Shown: piece by piece, positions 50,169 through 61,845 of the stretch
Position numbering within the stretch: position 1 is the first letter of the stretch
Layout of the letters: every line of letters starts with the position of its first letter
From: Metridium senile
Lineage: Eukaryota > Cnidaria > Anthozoa > Actiniaria > Metridiidae
Assembly (NCBI GenBank): GCA_949775045.1
Contig: OX459098.1
Span: forward strand, 14,386,207 to 14,450,206
Length of the DNA: 64,000 nucleotides
Reading direction: 5' to 3'
Notes under the pieces: model-generated
Seen by the model: the letters and a program-made list of their open reading frames with translations, nothing else
The model's database searches: none
What the model was told of the DNA's origin: nothing
Program-made: the position numbers and the translations under genes

Positions 50169-50427
50169 CAGTGCGACTACTGAAACCGGGGCCACCCAAT
50201 CAAATTTCAAAGTATATCTTTTTTGAGATCAAACAAAAACCTGGTACAAGGTCCTCCCAAGCTTAGATGTTTCTTATTCAATTTTGATCTATTTCGTTCA
50301 CATGTAATGGAAATTTTTAGCATTTTAGGCAACAAAATCAAACATTTGGTAGAGATTCTATTGTTCATATTCTGGATCGTGATTGGATAATAATGTTTTG
50401 GTGGCACCGGTTTCAGCATTCGCACTG
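50169..50427. mobile_element. CAGTGCGACTACTG MITE, TA-flanked
   Basis: TA at 50167-50168 and 50428-50429. Left CAGTGCGACTACTGAAACCG, right CCGGTTTCAGCATTCGCACTG. Confidence 0.8.
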
Positions 50428-51325
50428 TAACGTCCTTATCCTTAAAACGTGCTATTCTAATAGTTTACAAATAAAAATTACAAACTCAGTACACTCACTC
50501 CTCATGAGTGTTAGTCCTGCCGTCTGAACCAACCGGATGATATTACATGAGAAAAACCTCTAGTGGTGTGCAGCTGTGGATAGGTTCATTCACAGACCTA
50601 AATAAGCTTGTGTTTCATACACAGTTGCATTATCTTACAATTTATTTTTTCACACAACTGTCTTAGAACCTTGTCTACAATTTGCATGAAAAAAGTTTTC
50701 AGCAAAAGGACCGTGACGGACATTACATTCCAGTTGGGTAAATTAGAAGTGAAATTCCTGTGAATTGAGAGAAGTTTATAGCAAACAAATGCTTTTTAGC
50801 ATTTGGTTATAGGTTAAGTTTTCTTACTGAAGACCTATATTTTTAGTTGTTTTTTCTATTTTTTTTAAAAAGGGAATATTTAGCGTGACGGACATTACAA
50901 ATGGCAAATTCAGTAAGTCAAATATAAGAAAATTGCCTAATTTTCTTAGTAAATATCACATAGAATAGATAATATTACAGTAAAATCACATTGAGAACCT
51001 TATAGTCAGTTAACTCTCTTTTTGGAGCACGCTTTTTAATGTTGTCAAATTTTCATTATTTCAATGTCTCATGTGGAATGACCCATAGACGTTTGTTCTT
51101 CCCAGATTGTATTCCCCTTGTGGGAGGAAACAAGATAAGTTGGTGAGGGGGAGAGGAATGAAACAGGAAGGTCGGAGATAACCTTCATCTTTCTTACCTA
51201 TCCTCCCTAAATGGCACATAGGGAGGAGGGGGAAATACTCCTTTAAGTAGACTGGGAGATGGGAATAACAACTGGCATAAATGAACTGGGAAATAATTTA
51301 TAAGAAGAAATGGCTCAATACAGTG

Positions 51326-51503
51326 CAATAGACTTCTTTACCTCCATATGCAATTTGCCCATTTCCCTTGAGAATTGTTTTTTTTTTTTATGATGAACGT
51401 GTTTTATCATTTACATCATGTTACATGTGAAAGAAACGATTCCCAAGGATAGCATCACGTGATCTGAAAAGGGACAACAAACAAGGAAGGTAAAGAGGTC
51501 TAA
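51326..51503. mobile_element. MITE (family I)
   Basis: CAATAGACTTCTTTACCTCC to GGTAAAGAGGTC. A second copy is at 54829-54998; both contain ATGCAAATT..CCCATTTC-type and ATCACGTG motifs. Confidence 0.75.
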
Positions 51504-51927
51504 ATACTAAATAGTACAACTTCTGCTAATTCTATTGTACTATTTAGTTTTGTATTTCACAGATGTAGTTTGCACTCTAACAAGGGAAAGGTAAGAATGC
51601 ATGTCACTAGCTAGCTTGGAAGACATCCATAACTGATGCCAAATACCAATCATTTTAATGTATGATTCTCAAATATCATAGGATAGAAAGGGTAGGGTAA
51701 AAGGTTAAGGTAGCATAAGTTTGAAGGGCAATTTATTTCATGGACTAAGCTGATAGCTACTTGAAAGACCGATAGCCACTTACCAGCATGCACCTACAAA
51801 TGACTGAACTTTATGGACCATGAATGATTACATCACGACAACATTGTATCACACAACTATGTACTGTTATCCACGACTGGTGTAAATCAATATTGATAAT
51901 GGCCTTAAAACTGATGCGTTTATATTA

Positions 51928-52162
51928 GTGCCTCACAAGCGACTAAAAGCCAAACTCTACCACTATGGAGTCTGTGGAAACACCCTTACATGGATTGATG
52001 CCTTCCTGTGCCATCGAAGTTAATATGTTGTAGTCAATGGTGCGAAGTCTGATCAGTGGACCCATTTTAGTTCCGGTGTCCCACAGGGAACTGTGTTAGG
52101 TCAATATTTTCAGTAACGATATTGACTCTGAGATCCGACTGTTTGCAGATGACTGCGTGTGA
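51928..52162 (+). pseudogene. Decayed LINE reverse transcriptase fragment
   Basis: Translated with one stop and one frameshift it reads PHKRLKAKLYHYGVCGNTL, then SGVPQGTVLG, then (shifted frame) SEIRLFADDCV. SGVPQGTVLG and the FADD catalytic motif are diagnostic of non-LTR (CR1/L2/jockey-like) reverse transcriptases. Sequence corresponding to the usual loop between these two motifs is deleted. Only the central RT segment survives. Confidence 0.8.
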
Positions 52163-52189
52163 TATGGACAAATTCCAACAACTCGGTAA

Positions 52190-52650
52190 GTGGGCCGAGT
52201 ACCCGGGGGTATGGGGGAGGGGGGGGGGGGGGGGGTGGTGGTATGTGCCGCCCGATAGGGTATGGTTTTTCGGCTTTTAGGTCTGGGGTGGTATCATTTT
52301 TTTATAATTTTTCTGGGGTAGGGTAAGGTTTTTGTCTCGGATAGGGTATCTTTTTGACATTTTGTCTGTTGTTTTAGCCTGCTAGGCTACGTTTTCTGCC
52401 GGCACAAAACAACGATTTAAATACAATTGGCAAATACAACCGTTTTTTGCGTTTTTTTACGTTTTTTCAGTCTGGGATAGGGTGTACAATTCTTAGGTTT
52501 AGTCTGGAGTAGGGTATGTTAAATCAAATTTCTAGGTCTGGGATAGGGTCAGGGCTTTGAGGACCCGGCGGTACACCCCCACCCAAGTTCTCCTCCCCCC
52601 TAACCCTCTAACCCTGACCCTTACCCCCCCCCCCCCCCCCCCCCCGAGTA
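52190..52650. mobile_element. G/C-ended repeat with GATAGGGTA motifs
   Basis: GAGTACCCGGGGGT plus a G run at the left, a C run and CCGAGTATTGG at the right. Internal GGATAGGGTA, GGGGTAGGGTAAGG and GGAGTAGGGTATG variants. It resembles the family-C architecture but with different internal motifs. Confidence 0.55.
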
Positions 52651-52662
52651 TTGGAATATCAG

Positions 52663-54530
52663 ATTTGAACCATCCAAATGTAAAGTTATGCATATTATAA
52701 GAAAAACCCGTCACAAGATCTGCCACTTATACTTCTTGAATGATACACATCTGGACGCATGCAGTCACACAAACAAAATACCTCTGAATATTAACTTATT
52801 TCACGACCGTGTAATTTCAATTAGTTAGTAGAATGTTGTAGAGAAACTACCACTGCTGTGTATTTATATCTTTTGATGTAACACAATCAATCTAGGTGAA
52901 GAGTGAATTAAGATGAAAATCTCACTGATATTTTGATAACTTTTACAATATGAGTGTCTATTTAACTCTTTACTAAATCGTTTGGAGTTTTGTTTTATTT
53001 ATCATAGTACGACAGACTATAAAATGAATTATAACACTCCAATCAAAATAAACAATGCCAAAGCATGCTGGTAATAAGTGACCATGGGTCCTTATCTAGA
53101 AATTTGTCAGGGGTGTCCCAATTGCAAATGAAGGGCTCTTAAGGTGTTAGGGGGTCCTTAAATGTCTTACACTGTTAAATAAAAAAAAGGGTAATTGTGG
53201 AGCTGGGGGGAGTGCCTGGTGCCTGGAGGGACACTCCCTAGATCCACCCGCCCCTGCACTTTCTAACTGGTCATGAGAGTTCAATAAGTGACAATGTTAG
53301 TGTTCTTGCATAGTTTATTTTTATCTTACACTGCTAATGACAACAATCTAGTAATGTTAATACCTAGGCTATGCTATAAACCCAGGCTAACACAACATGA
53401 AACGTTGGGTGTACCTACATGTTCCCCTCACATAAACAAGTTAGCCTTATAGCTTCACCAGACATTTTTACACTGAGGTCATATGATGTGCCTCCAGCAT
53501 AAGGAAGAGCAAAATATAACCAAAACAGTTCTTTTTTAGACTTGACCAGAAACTTCAAAACTAAGTAAGCAATATGCCTTGTTACACCTTGTTTTGATAG
53601 TGATAAAGCCAAAACAATACAGTATATGTCATGGTTAAAGTATTTGTGCTCTATCACATCCTGTACACCTCTTTGTAACTAGAACACCACATAAACTAGT
53701 GATGTAAATGTACGTCAACCTTGTTTGGCTGAGTTTGTGGATTGATATGAATTATGTTGACCAATTGGAGTAACTTTACCTCGTGTTCACCCAGCCTAGG
53801 TTTCCAATGTACAGCGAGTGTATAGTATTATCCAACAAATACATTATTATTCAGTGTTTACAACTATTTCAAACAGGTTGTCAGGGCAAACAGCAATTAT
53901 AAAGACCAAGGGAACTATGGGACTTTGTTATTGATTATAAACATCATTTTGGTGTCAGTTAACTTTACTGCACAATGTCATACACATTTTGTGACGAAAG
54001 GCTAATAATTGCAAAGCTCTGCTTTGCAATCCAGAAAATACTTTATGGCAATGCTTTCACCTTTCCCTGTTCTCTTTGAAAGCTCTCTTTGAAATAAGTG
54101 TAAATTTACTGTTGGATACTGATGTTTGTCAGAAGACATTTCATCCTCTCAGCTAGAACAGAGCAAAACGTTATTCAAACTGGTCAGCGTATTTCAAAAT
54201 TGATGCACATATACAATAACAACAATAATTCTATGTATATTGGTATTGACAAGCTAGGTACACCCATAATTAAGCTACTGTTACAGCTATTAAGTTCAAA
54301 ATAGACTTACTTAGTGTGTTTTCCCTCTATACATTTCTTTGCCACCCAGTTTGAGGATTACCGTCAAATATTTAGTAAGAAATTACAATTATCTTCATTA
54401 TAAGACAATTGAAGGATTGTGATCATTTCTCATGAAGCATTTGCACTGCAGTTTTCAAAGTCATTTTAATGATTAAAATACATTCCCACTAGAAAAGAAT
54501 GTTGTAAAACAACCTTATTTCTCTATTTTT
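52663..54530. other. Intergenic DNA with one diverged dispersed repeat
   Basis: Nothing coding was recognised. 52920-53095 is a diverged copy of 60870-61040 (shared TTTTGATA..TTTTACAATATGAGTG and CAAAGCATGCTGGTAA-type text). Confidence 0.5.
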
Positions 54531-54535
54531 AGTTA

Positions 54536-54699
54536 CAGCAAACACTGATAATGTATTCGCATACTTTTGTAGCGCCATCCTCCAATTAGCGTTTAGATCA
54601 GAGATAAGATAAGACAATCCTGTAATGCTGATTGGATAACAGCATAGACGAAAGTATGCGAATACATTAGCGATGGTCACACTTTTGGGCCTTTTGCTG
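54536..54699. mobile_element. MITE family E, second copy, TA-flanked
   Basis: CAGCAAACACTGATAATGTA at the left, TGGTCACACTTTTGGGCC and TTTTGCTG at the right. TA at 54534-54535 and 54700-54701. Confidence 0.75.
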
Positions 54700-54828
54700 T
54701 AAAATTCCTTTCTTTCGATTTTAAACTTTCTGTTTAGACACTAAACATTCCCTGTTCTCGCACATGACTTTAGGAAAACAATGCCACAGTACAAGCCTAT
54801 TTCTGTATTCTCTTTCTTCAAGGTCTTG

Positions 54829-54998
54829 CAATAGAACTCTTTACCTCCGTATGCAAATTACCCATTTCAGACCATGTGACATTCCCTTGGGAATTTTTCT
54901 TTTATGGTGAACATGATATAGCATTTACATGTTAAAGAATCAACTCCCAAGGGTATCATCACGTGGTGTACAAACAAGGAAAGTAAAGAGGTCCATAG
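54829..54998. mobile_element. MITE family I, second copy
   Basis: CAATAGAACTCTTTACCTCC at the left and GGAAAGTAAAGAGGTCCATAG at the right, with ATTCCCTTGGGAAT in between. Confidence 0.75.
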
Positions 54999-55699
54999 AC
55001 AGTTCTAGCAAACAACTTATCCTTAGAGTGGTTTTCATTAACCAGTGAAACACTCTTTAGTGTATCGCTCTTTAATGCACTCTAATTCCATTGTGTCCTT
55101 TTGTTGTTATTTGACTATTACACTTTAACTAATACACTTTGTTTCACGGGTTTATGAAAACAGCTCTATGCAGCAAATGCCTGGCAAGCATTGATCTAAG
55201 TAATTGTGATACTTGCTTGGTATTAAAATAATGAACTGCTTCGTGAAAAAGGTCTATTGTTAAACGTTTTGTAGTCACTAATATATGTTTCACATATTTG
55301 TGCATACCTCAGGTAGTTTTTTTGTGATTATTTTAACCCACTGTGACATCATGAGTGCAGATGCTTCTTAAAGAAATGCATCACAAATAAACAAATGCAT
55401 TAAATTTGCATGCATAAATTATAACTTAATATACATAAATATATTATAATGTAATCATTCAATAATATTAACAAAATAGTAATGGCAGCTTTTTGGGTGT
55501 AGGTAGTCGTATCAAACAATTTTAGTTTCAAATACGATACTAGTCTAATGATCTTATGGATGCTAGAGTACAAACATTAAAAGCGTGCAACATAAATAGT
55601 ACTAAATAGTAAATTAGCACTACTTGTTTCACGGGTATAATATTTGCACTCTAACTTGCTTTGACAAAGCTAATAATGCCTTTGAAGGTCTAACTATCT

Positions 55700-55843
55700 G
55701 GGGCCAGTTGAACAAAGCCTGAATAGCACTATGCGCCAGATAAATCTCTATCCGATCCAACGGATAAAACCTATACAAATTATATACACTGGATATCTCT
55801 TATCCAATGGATAACTTTATCCAGGCTTCATACAACTGGCCCC
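55700..55843. mobile_element. MITE family B, intact copy
   Basis: GGGGCCAGTTGAACAAAGCC to CAGGCTTCATACAACTGGCCCC, filled with ATCC/GGAT motifs. Confidence 0.85.
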
Positions 55844-56065
55844 TGGTCAAAACAAAGCCATGCAAAAAAAGGACAACATTATCCATATTGGATGATCCAT
55901 GCCAGAATGCTTTACACATTTTCTTTCTTATTCATATTTGTATTTCCCTATGAGAATACTAGAACAGTCAAACAAAGTAGGGAAAGCACTCTGGTACTAT
56001 TTGACAGTATAAAGCAAATACCCTATTCATACAACTTGATTGACAAGAAATAACTTTTTTATTTT

Positions 56066-56211
56066 ATTTTATAAACTTCAGTGAAATTTCAGAACAGAAC
56101 AATACATGGGCACTTGCGAGATAAAGATTTTATCTTCTTGTGTTCAAATGATATCAATTGAACACTCAAAGATAAAATCGGCATCTCTGCGCGCCCATGT
56201 AATATCCTCTA
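56066..56211. mobile_element. Fold-back element family F, second copy
   Basis: ATAAACTTCAGTGAAATTTC, CATGGGCACTTGCGAGATAA, GATTTTATCTTCTTGTGTTC and the inverted GAACACTCAAAGATAAAATC. Confidence 0.75.
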
Positions 56212-56229
56212 TATGTCATTTCTTTACAT

Positions 56230-56424
56230 AACAGGTTCCCATTTAAATCTGTACTTATGCAAATTTTGTTGATGTGTGCTAAACACACAGATCAACCAAT
56301 CAGAGAAGTTCACTTCAGAAATAATATACTCTGATTGGTTGATCTGTGTGTTTAGCACACATCAACACAATTTGCATAAGTACAGATATAATTGGGAAAG
56401 TACAGATTTAAATGGGAACCTGTT
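56230..56424. mobile_element. Fold-back MITE family A, intact copy
   Basis: AACAGGTTCCCATTTAAATC to GATTTAAATGGGAACCTGTT, with the GCTAAACACACAGATCAACC stem. Confidence 0.85.
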
Positions 56425-56925
56425 ACATATACTGGTGTTTTCATAAAACTTAATAAGTCAATCATGAAGTCAAACAAATTCTGCTAAGCCTTCAGAAAGT
56501 TCAAATAATCCAGAATGTTACATTTATTTAACTGTACACCAAAAAGCTGCTATCACAATCAAAATAGGAGGTTAAAACTTCCAATAATTATATTCTCTGA
56601 TAGTAATAATAATAATATCGCTTGATTTCAGGAGAAAAATATAACTTAAAATAATACTGTGTTGTTATAATGGATTCAATGCCAGCACTCCTTCAAACTG
56701 TGACGGGTTCATTTAATATTCCGTTCCTTGTCATGACATATTATTAGTCATTAAATGATTTCGAAGCTCTTATAGATTTATTTAATATCTTTAGACTAAA
56801 CACTATGAAATAGTGTCTCTTTAGCTAATACCAATTCATGCAATTCTAACAAAAATAGAAGGAAGAAGAAATGAGTTTTTTTAAAGTTGAGTATGTAAGG
56901 TTTGGATGATGGTTACACCCTGTTT

Positions 56926-57072
56926 AAATGGACCCAACATGTTGGGGCTTCATTGTTGGATGACGTAGGGTGGGGGCTGTTCAAACAAACCAAAATTTTG
57001 AAAGTAGCAATGCAAAACAATCGGAGCACCATTTTACATCATCATCCAACAGGGCGTGTTTAAACAGGGCTT
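56926..57072. mobile_element. Short MITE with CCCTGTTTAAA ends
   Basis: CCCTGTTTAAATGG at the left, GTGTTTAAACAGGG at the right, and the inner pair TTGTTGGATGACGTA / ATCATCATCCAACA. Confidence 0.6.
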
Positions 57073-57428
57073 TAGTGTTGCACCATCACCATGAATATTG
57101 AAATGAAGCTTGTGAGTAAAGAATGCCATGAATAGTGTTTACGACCTACCCTATCCCATTGATAATAGAAATATAGTACCTTTATTGAAGTGGAACTCTT
57201 AGTTGCTTGGTGTTTAAACCATGTTGTGGTTGGTGAGTTGTATAATTATTATGATGAATCAAACTAAACCTTACTGACAAATAGATTAGTAATTACTTGG
57301 AAGATCAGTACAACTTACATGATTAATATTGACCTACACTAGACTGTGATTAATATTATTATAGGTATCTAATACAGACAACCTGTCTTGGATAACACAT
57401 AATGGCTTAGCTATTATCTGTCACTTAA

Positions 57429-57692
57429 GGCCCATGTAAACAGCTTCAACATTTGGTTCAACATTTGGTAGATTTTGTTGAGCGCTGTAGAATGATGTTG
57501 AAAGCAGGGGGATCAAACAGTTTCAACATTTACTTCAAAATCTACTCGATCTGGTTGAATGGTAATGTCGAAACCATTTGTCATTCCCCTCTCAACCGTG
57601 TTCTACAATGTTGAAAGAGTGTGGCAAATAGCTTCAACATTGCCATTAAACAAAATCGAAAGGATGTTGAAGCAAAAGTTGAAGCTGTTTAC
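57429..57692. mobile_element. MITE with GTAAACAGCTTCAAC ends
   Basis: GCCCATGTAAACAGCTTCAAC at the left, AAAAGTTGAAGCTGTTTAC at the right. Internal TTCAACATT and AATGTTGAA repeats form a long fold-back. Confidence 0.75.
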
Positions 57693-57889
57693 TTGCTAAT
57701 CTGGTATCTGCAAAGTTTTAAACTGGAATTAAACTCTGAGACAAATACTTGTTGATAGTAAGTTTCAATTTGACATTTGCAAGGGTACTGTTCCAAGGCA
57801 GATTAGTCTGAAAGAACTATTTGCCGTCAAAAATAAAACATATTTAATTCCCTACTAGTCTCAAGTACAGTATAAAGCAGCTTATTTAT

Positions 57890-58165
57890 CATTTCTAGAT
57901 TGTTAGTATAGGAGATCGCACAATCTTAAATACAATTTGTAATTAACAGGTGTGAGTGAGGTTTTGAAAGTTTTCAAAATTGGCATGCCTTTTAGGTGAG
58001 TCCAATTTGATAACTTTCAAAACATCATGAGTATCTATTAATTACAAATTGTATGAGAAGATTGTGCGATTTTTTATTTATAATGTACTGAAAAACTAAC
58101 TGGTACTCTGCAGAGTACAATTTACGATTTAATTGTACTCCTCTCGTCCAATCAGAATCGAGTAA
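57890..58165 (+). mobile_element. Fold-back repeat family H, second copy
   Basis: GATCGCACAATCTTAAATAC, GGTTTTGAAAGTTTTCAAAA, CTTTTAGGTGAGTCC and CAAATTGTATGAGAAGATTG parallel the copy at 45083-45420. Confidence 0.75.
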
Positions 58166-60119
58166 TTTTGTACAGTGTATTATAAGTGGAGAAAACTACT
58201 ACCAATTTCTGTACTGAGGCAGGTTGCATAAAAGGCTGAAGTTGTTCTTATCATGAAAAAAAAACCCTCTGGTCCAAGCAGATGGATAAATGAAGAACAA
58301 GAAGAGAAAGTGAGAAAAATACATAAGTTTATAAAGCATAGTATTACATACTGTACATAGCTTTCTTCCAGTGGGGACTGCTTTAAGTAAGTCCACAAAA
58401 AAGGTTCAGCATTACTCTGAACTGTACCTTAATTTTGTCCAGTGGAGACTGTTTCAAGTTAGTCCACAATAAAACGTTCAGCATTACTCAGAAATGTACC
58501 AGTACCTATTTTTTTCCAGTGGGAAAAATTTCACAATGGCTTTACTTTTGAGGGTTTAATTACTACCTTTAGCCTTCAAACAACCTGCCTCGCGAGACTT
58601 CTAATGTAACATGAGTGATAATGAAAAGCAATTCAATGAAGTATGATACTGTGCACTAGTAGTAAAAATAATTATTGCTATGTTGGGTGTGTTTACTTGT
58701 GAATTCTCTTTTTGCATTCCAACATTTAACGATTTGACCAAAATATATATTAAATACTTTATTTGGGATAAATACTGTAATATTGTTAAATATTTGTGAC
58801 AATGACTCTTGTGCCAAATTTGCTGCACTTAATTTCTCGCAGTGCACAATACTTTGTTTAATGCACCGCAAAATGACTGAATTTCTCTCTTTAAAATTTA
58901 CAATTTACCTCTAGATCCTATCTCTTTTCTTTTGTTTTTATATATATTTTTTCTCATCTATTTCCAGTGGAAATCATGGCACCAAAAGCTGAAATTTTCC
59001 CAATTATTATCTAATCTAGAGTGACATTAATGATCCTTACGTTATTATTATACTCAATTGTGAAGAATACACCTTCATGGTATTCCTTATTATTTACTAT
59101 TTACATTACCATACGTCCATCTGCACAAAATGTAACTTTCAATTAAACATGCTGTGGACGGACATATGGAGAATAATCATAAACTAGTTAATATTGTCTT
59201 AGAAGTTAATGAAAGAATGAACTGAACATATATGATCAACTAGAATCTTAAAATTTAAATGACAGAATAGTGAGTTTGATTGCTTACAATTGCAAACATG
59301 ATCTGAATCTATCGCATAAAACAATAACGAACTCATTAACTACAATGTTAACGAAACAATGAGAATCTGAATCTAAACGCAAAGTATAACAGAACTCATT
59401 TAACGTCTACAATGCTAACGAAAGAAAGATGTAGTAAATACTAAATTTGATAGATTTCTATACCTACAACATAATCATTCAATAAATTGTAATGTATAGC
59501 ACTTGTGGACTTTGGTGCCGTGGTATATGATATGCATGCATATCTACTATATACAATCTTTGAACTAAAATATGATTACACCAAAATAATCCCTTTACAA
59601 TTATAGTATCTCTGATTGATAATAAATAGATAATATTATTTGTATTTTTATAGCCCTATCCTTTCTACCGGCTATTATAATTTAAGTATTACATAACGTA
59701 TCGTTATTATTATTATTATATTTGTTTTGAAGGTTTTCTTAACTTTTAGACTTATTTTACTATACAGGGACGGACTTATGGCTAGCTGGTGTTTAAGGTT
59801 TATTTACTATTATTTACTTCTACTTTCCTCTCTTATCAACATAAGAATTAGGTTACTCATCTGCTAGCCAGCCAAAATGAAGCCTGATGTTTTACTTGAG
59901 ACCAAACAAATCCCATGGGGGTAGTGGTGAGTTGTTCTTTGTCAGGACACAGCTACATGAAAACAGTGAAACATTCAATTTGATGTTCTTATAGTAACTT
60001 GTGGAAATTATCTGGAGATTGAAAAGGATAAAATACATTAGTGTGATAAGTACAGCCTGTGTAGGTTTAGTTCAGTGTCTTCACAATCTCTACTTTCACA
60101 ATAACCATGCTTTTATTTT
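58166..60119. other. Intergenic DNA, no recognised feature
   Basis: AT-rich. A short direct repeat (AGTGG.GACTG.TT.AAGT.AGTCCAC) occurs at 58371-58396 and 58440-58468. No gene was recognised. Confidence 0.45.
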
Positions 60120-60151
60120 GGGGGGGGGGGGGGGGGGGGGGGGAGGGGGGG
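60119..60151. repeat. Poly-G tract
   Basis: About 24 consecutive G, then A and a further run of seven G. Confidence 0.95.
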
Positions 60152-60385
60152 TTGCTATTGTAATTCAAATCAAACACATTGTAATTCAAATCAAACAAAT
60201 TTGAAACACAATCAAACAAATTTGAATTATAATATCTAAGAAGAAGAAAACAGGAGGCATTATGGTTATGCGAAAGTAATGAATATGAATAATGATGGCA
60301 GCATATCAACAACTAAAGTTTTTTATGCTGGATACCTTTTATACATGTTCTTTATATTCTATACATAAATATTTCTAAAGAAAAA

Positions 60386-60386
<1 letters not shown>

Positions 60387-60439
<53 letters not shown>

Positions 60440-60468
60440 TGATGATGGATGATGATGATGATGATGAT
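60387..60468. repeat. (GAT)n microsatellite
   Basis: About 26 GAT units with two GGAT interruptions. Confidence 0.97.
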
Positions 60469-60469
60469 G

Positions 60470-60770
60470 TTGCTAATGATTTTCACAACTTGATACAAGC
60501 TCCCACAGTGGTGCAATAATGCTACATCGCAGTATGTTTCAAATAATAATGATTTTAACAAATTGATGCAAGCTCCCACAATGGTGCATCAATGCTGCAT
60601 CCCAGGATGTTTCAAATAATAATGATTTTAACAAATTGATGCAAGCCCCCACAGTGGTGCATCAATGCTGCATCGCAGGATGTTTCAAATAATAATAATT
60701 TTAACAAATTGATGCAAGCCCCCACAGTGGTGCATCAATGTCGCATCGCAGGGTGTTTTAAAAGCATTGT
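60470..60770. repeat. 73-bp tandem repeat, ~4 copies
   Basis: AAATAATAATGATTTTAACA recurs at 60541, 60614 and (diverged by one base) 60687. Units share GTGGTGCATCAATGCTGCAT. Confidence 0.9.
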
Positions 60771-61040
60771 CAGCCTTCCTTATAGTGCTTGAGCATTAAA
60801 GACTCATGGTTACTTAACAGCATGCATTACATGAAAGACTGAATTTCGTGAACCATAAAAATTGCATATTCTGACAGACATTTTGATATATTTTACAATG
60901 TGAGTGGGTATTTACACTCTTAATAAATCATTTAGCGTTTTGTTCTATTCTCGTAAGACGACTGACTGAATGGATTATAACATTCAGATAAAATTAATAT
61001 ATAAACAAAGCAAAGCATTCTGGTAAGTGACCATATGTCT

Positions 61041-61044
<4 letters not shown>

Positions 61045-61071
<27 letters not shown>

Positions 61072-61120
61072 AAACAAACAAACAAACAAACAAAAACAAA
61101 AACGAAACAACAAAAAACAA
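61045..61120. repeat. Poly-C tract followed by (AAAC)n
   Basis: About 27 C, then CAAACAAACAAAC and an AAC-rich stretch. Confidence 0.95.
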
Positions 61121-61732
61121 CAACAAAAAACAAATAAAGAACAACAGAACCAAGCCATAATACACCTATACCATGTTGGCATTTGAACATCGGTGGTCAA
61201 ACATGATGGAAGGCGCTGTAATTTCTTAACCCTTCACTTGTTCTTCTGATCAATACTTCTTATTCTACTAGACACTACTTTATGCCTTATCATAGTATGG
61301 TCTCACCTAATAATGCCTAAGGCCATATGGCTGAGTATTTATTCTATTATCTCTAACATCACAATCCTATTTTCTTTCCATAAACATCCTAATATTATAA
61401 CCACAAAGTCTATTTTAGAAGTACAGTCAATGTCATTAACGTTGTCCATGTAAAGTAGAGATTAACACTACAAGTGACACAATTGTTTATTTGTTTTCAG
61501 CAGTTGAAATTTCAATTTTAACTCAGTCTATAATGAGTAACAGTGAACATGGAATAGGAATTATGAAATCTATGTTGACAATTAATGCAAGTATGGAGCA
61601 TTTAAAACCACCTTATGTAATTTTTTTAGAGTTACTTTCTCTTTTGGTTGACAATGTTAATGACATTACGTATTTTTCATATTTCATTAGCAATAAAATA
61701 GATGAAAATATACAAGTATAGTCTGCGTTGGT

Positions 61733-61845
61733 GTTTGATATGAATGGTAAACAATCAAATAATATTTGTAACATCATAAAAATGTAACATTACTTTACTG
61801 ACGATTCGATCTTTAGCCCTTCATCGGAGTAAAAGAGTTAGACTA
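61733..61845 (+). mobile_element. Family G retroelement-type end, third copy
   Basis: GTTGGTGTTTGATATGAATG, TTGTAACATCATAAAAATGT, TTTACTGACGATTCGATCTT then TAGCCCTTCATCGGAGTAAAAG, the complement of the 44729 core with changes. Confidence 0.65.

Noticed and set aside
54122..54680. Short frames at 54122-54304 (plus) and 54489-54680 (minus)
   Set aside because: No homology recognised; the second overlaps a family E MITE.
61491..61721. A 76-residue frame preceded by TTTTCAG as a possible exon
   Set aside because: No homology recognised, no partner exon or donor nearby, and it abuts a family G repeat. It could be re-examined with RNA data.
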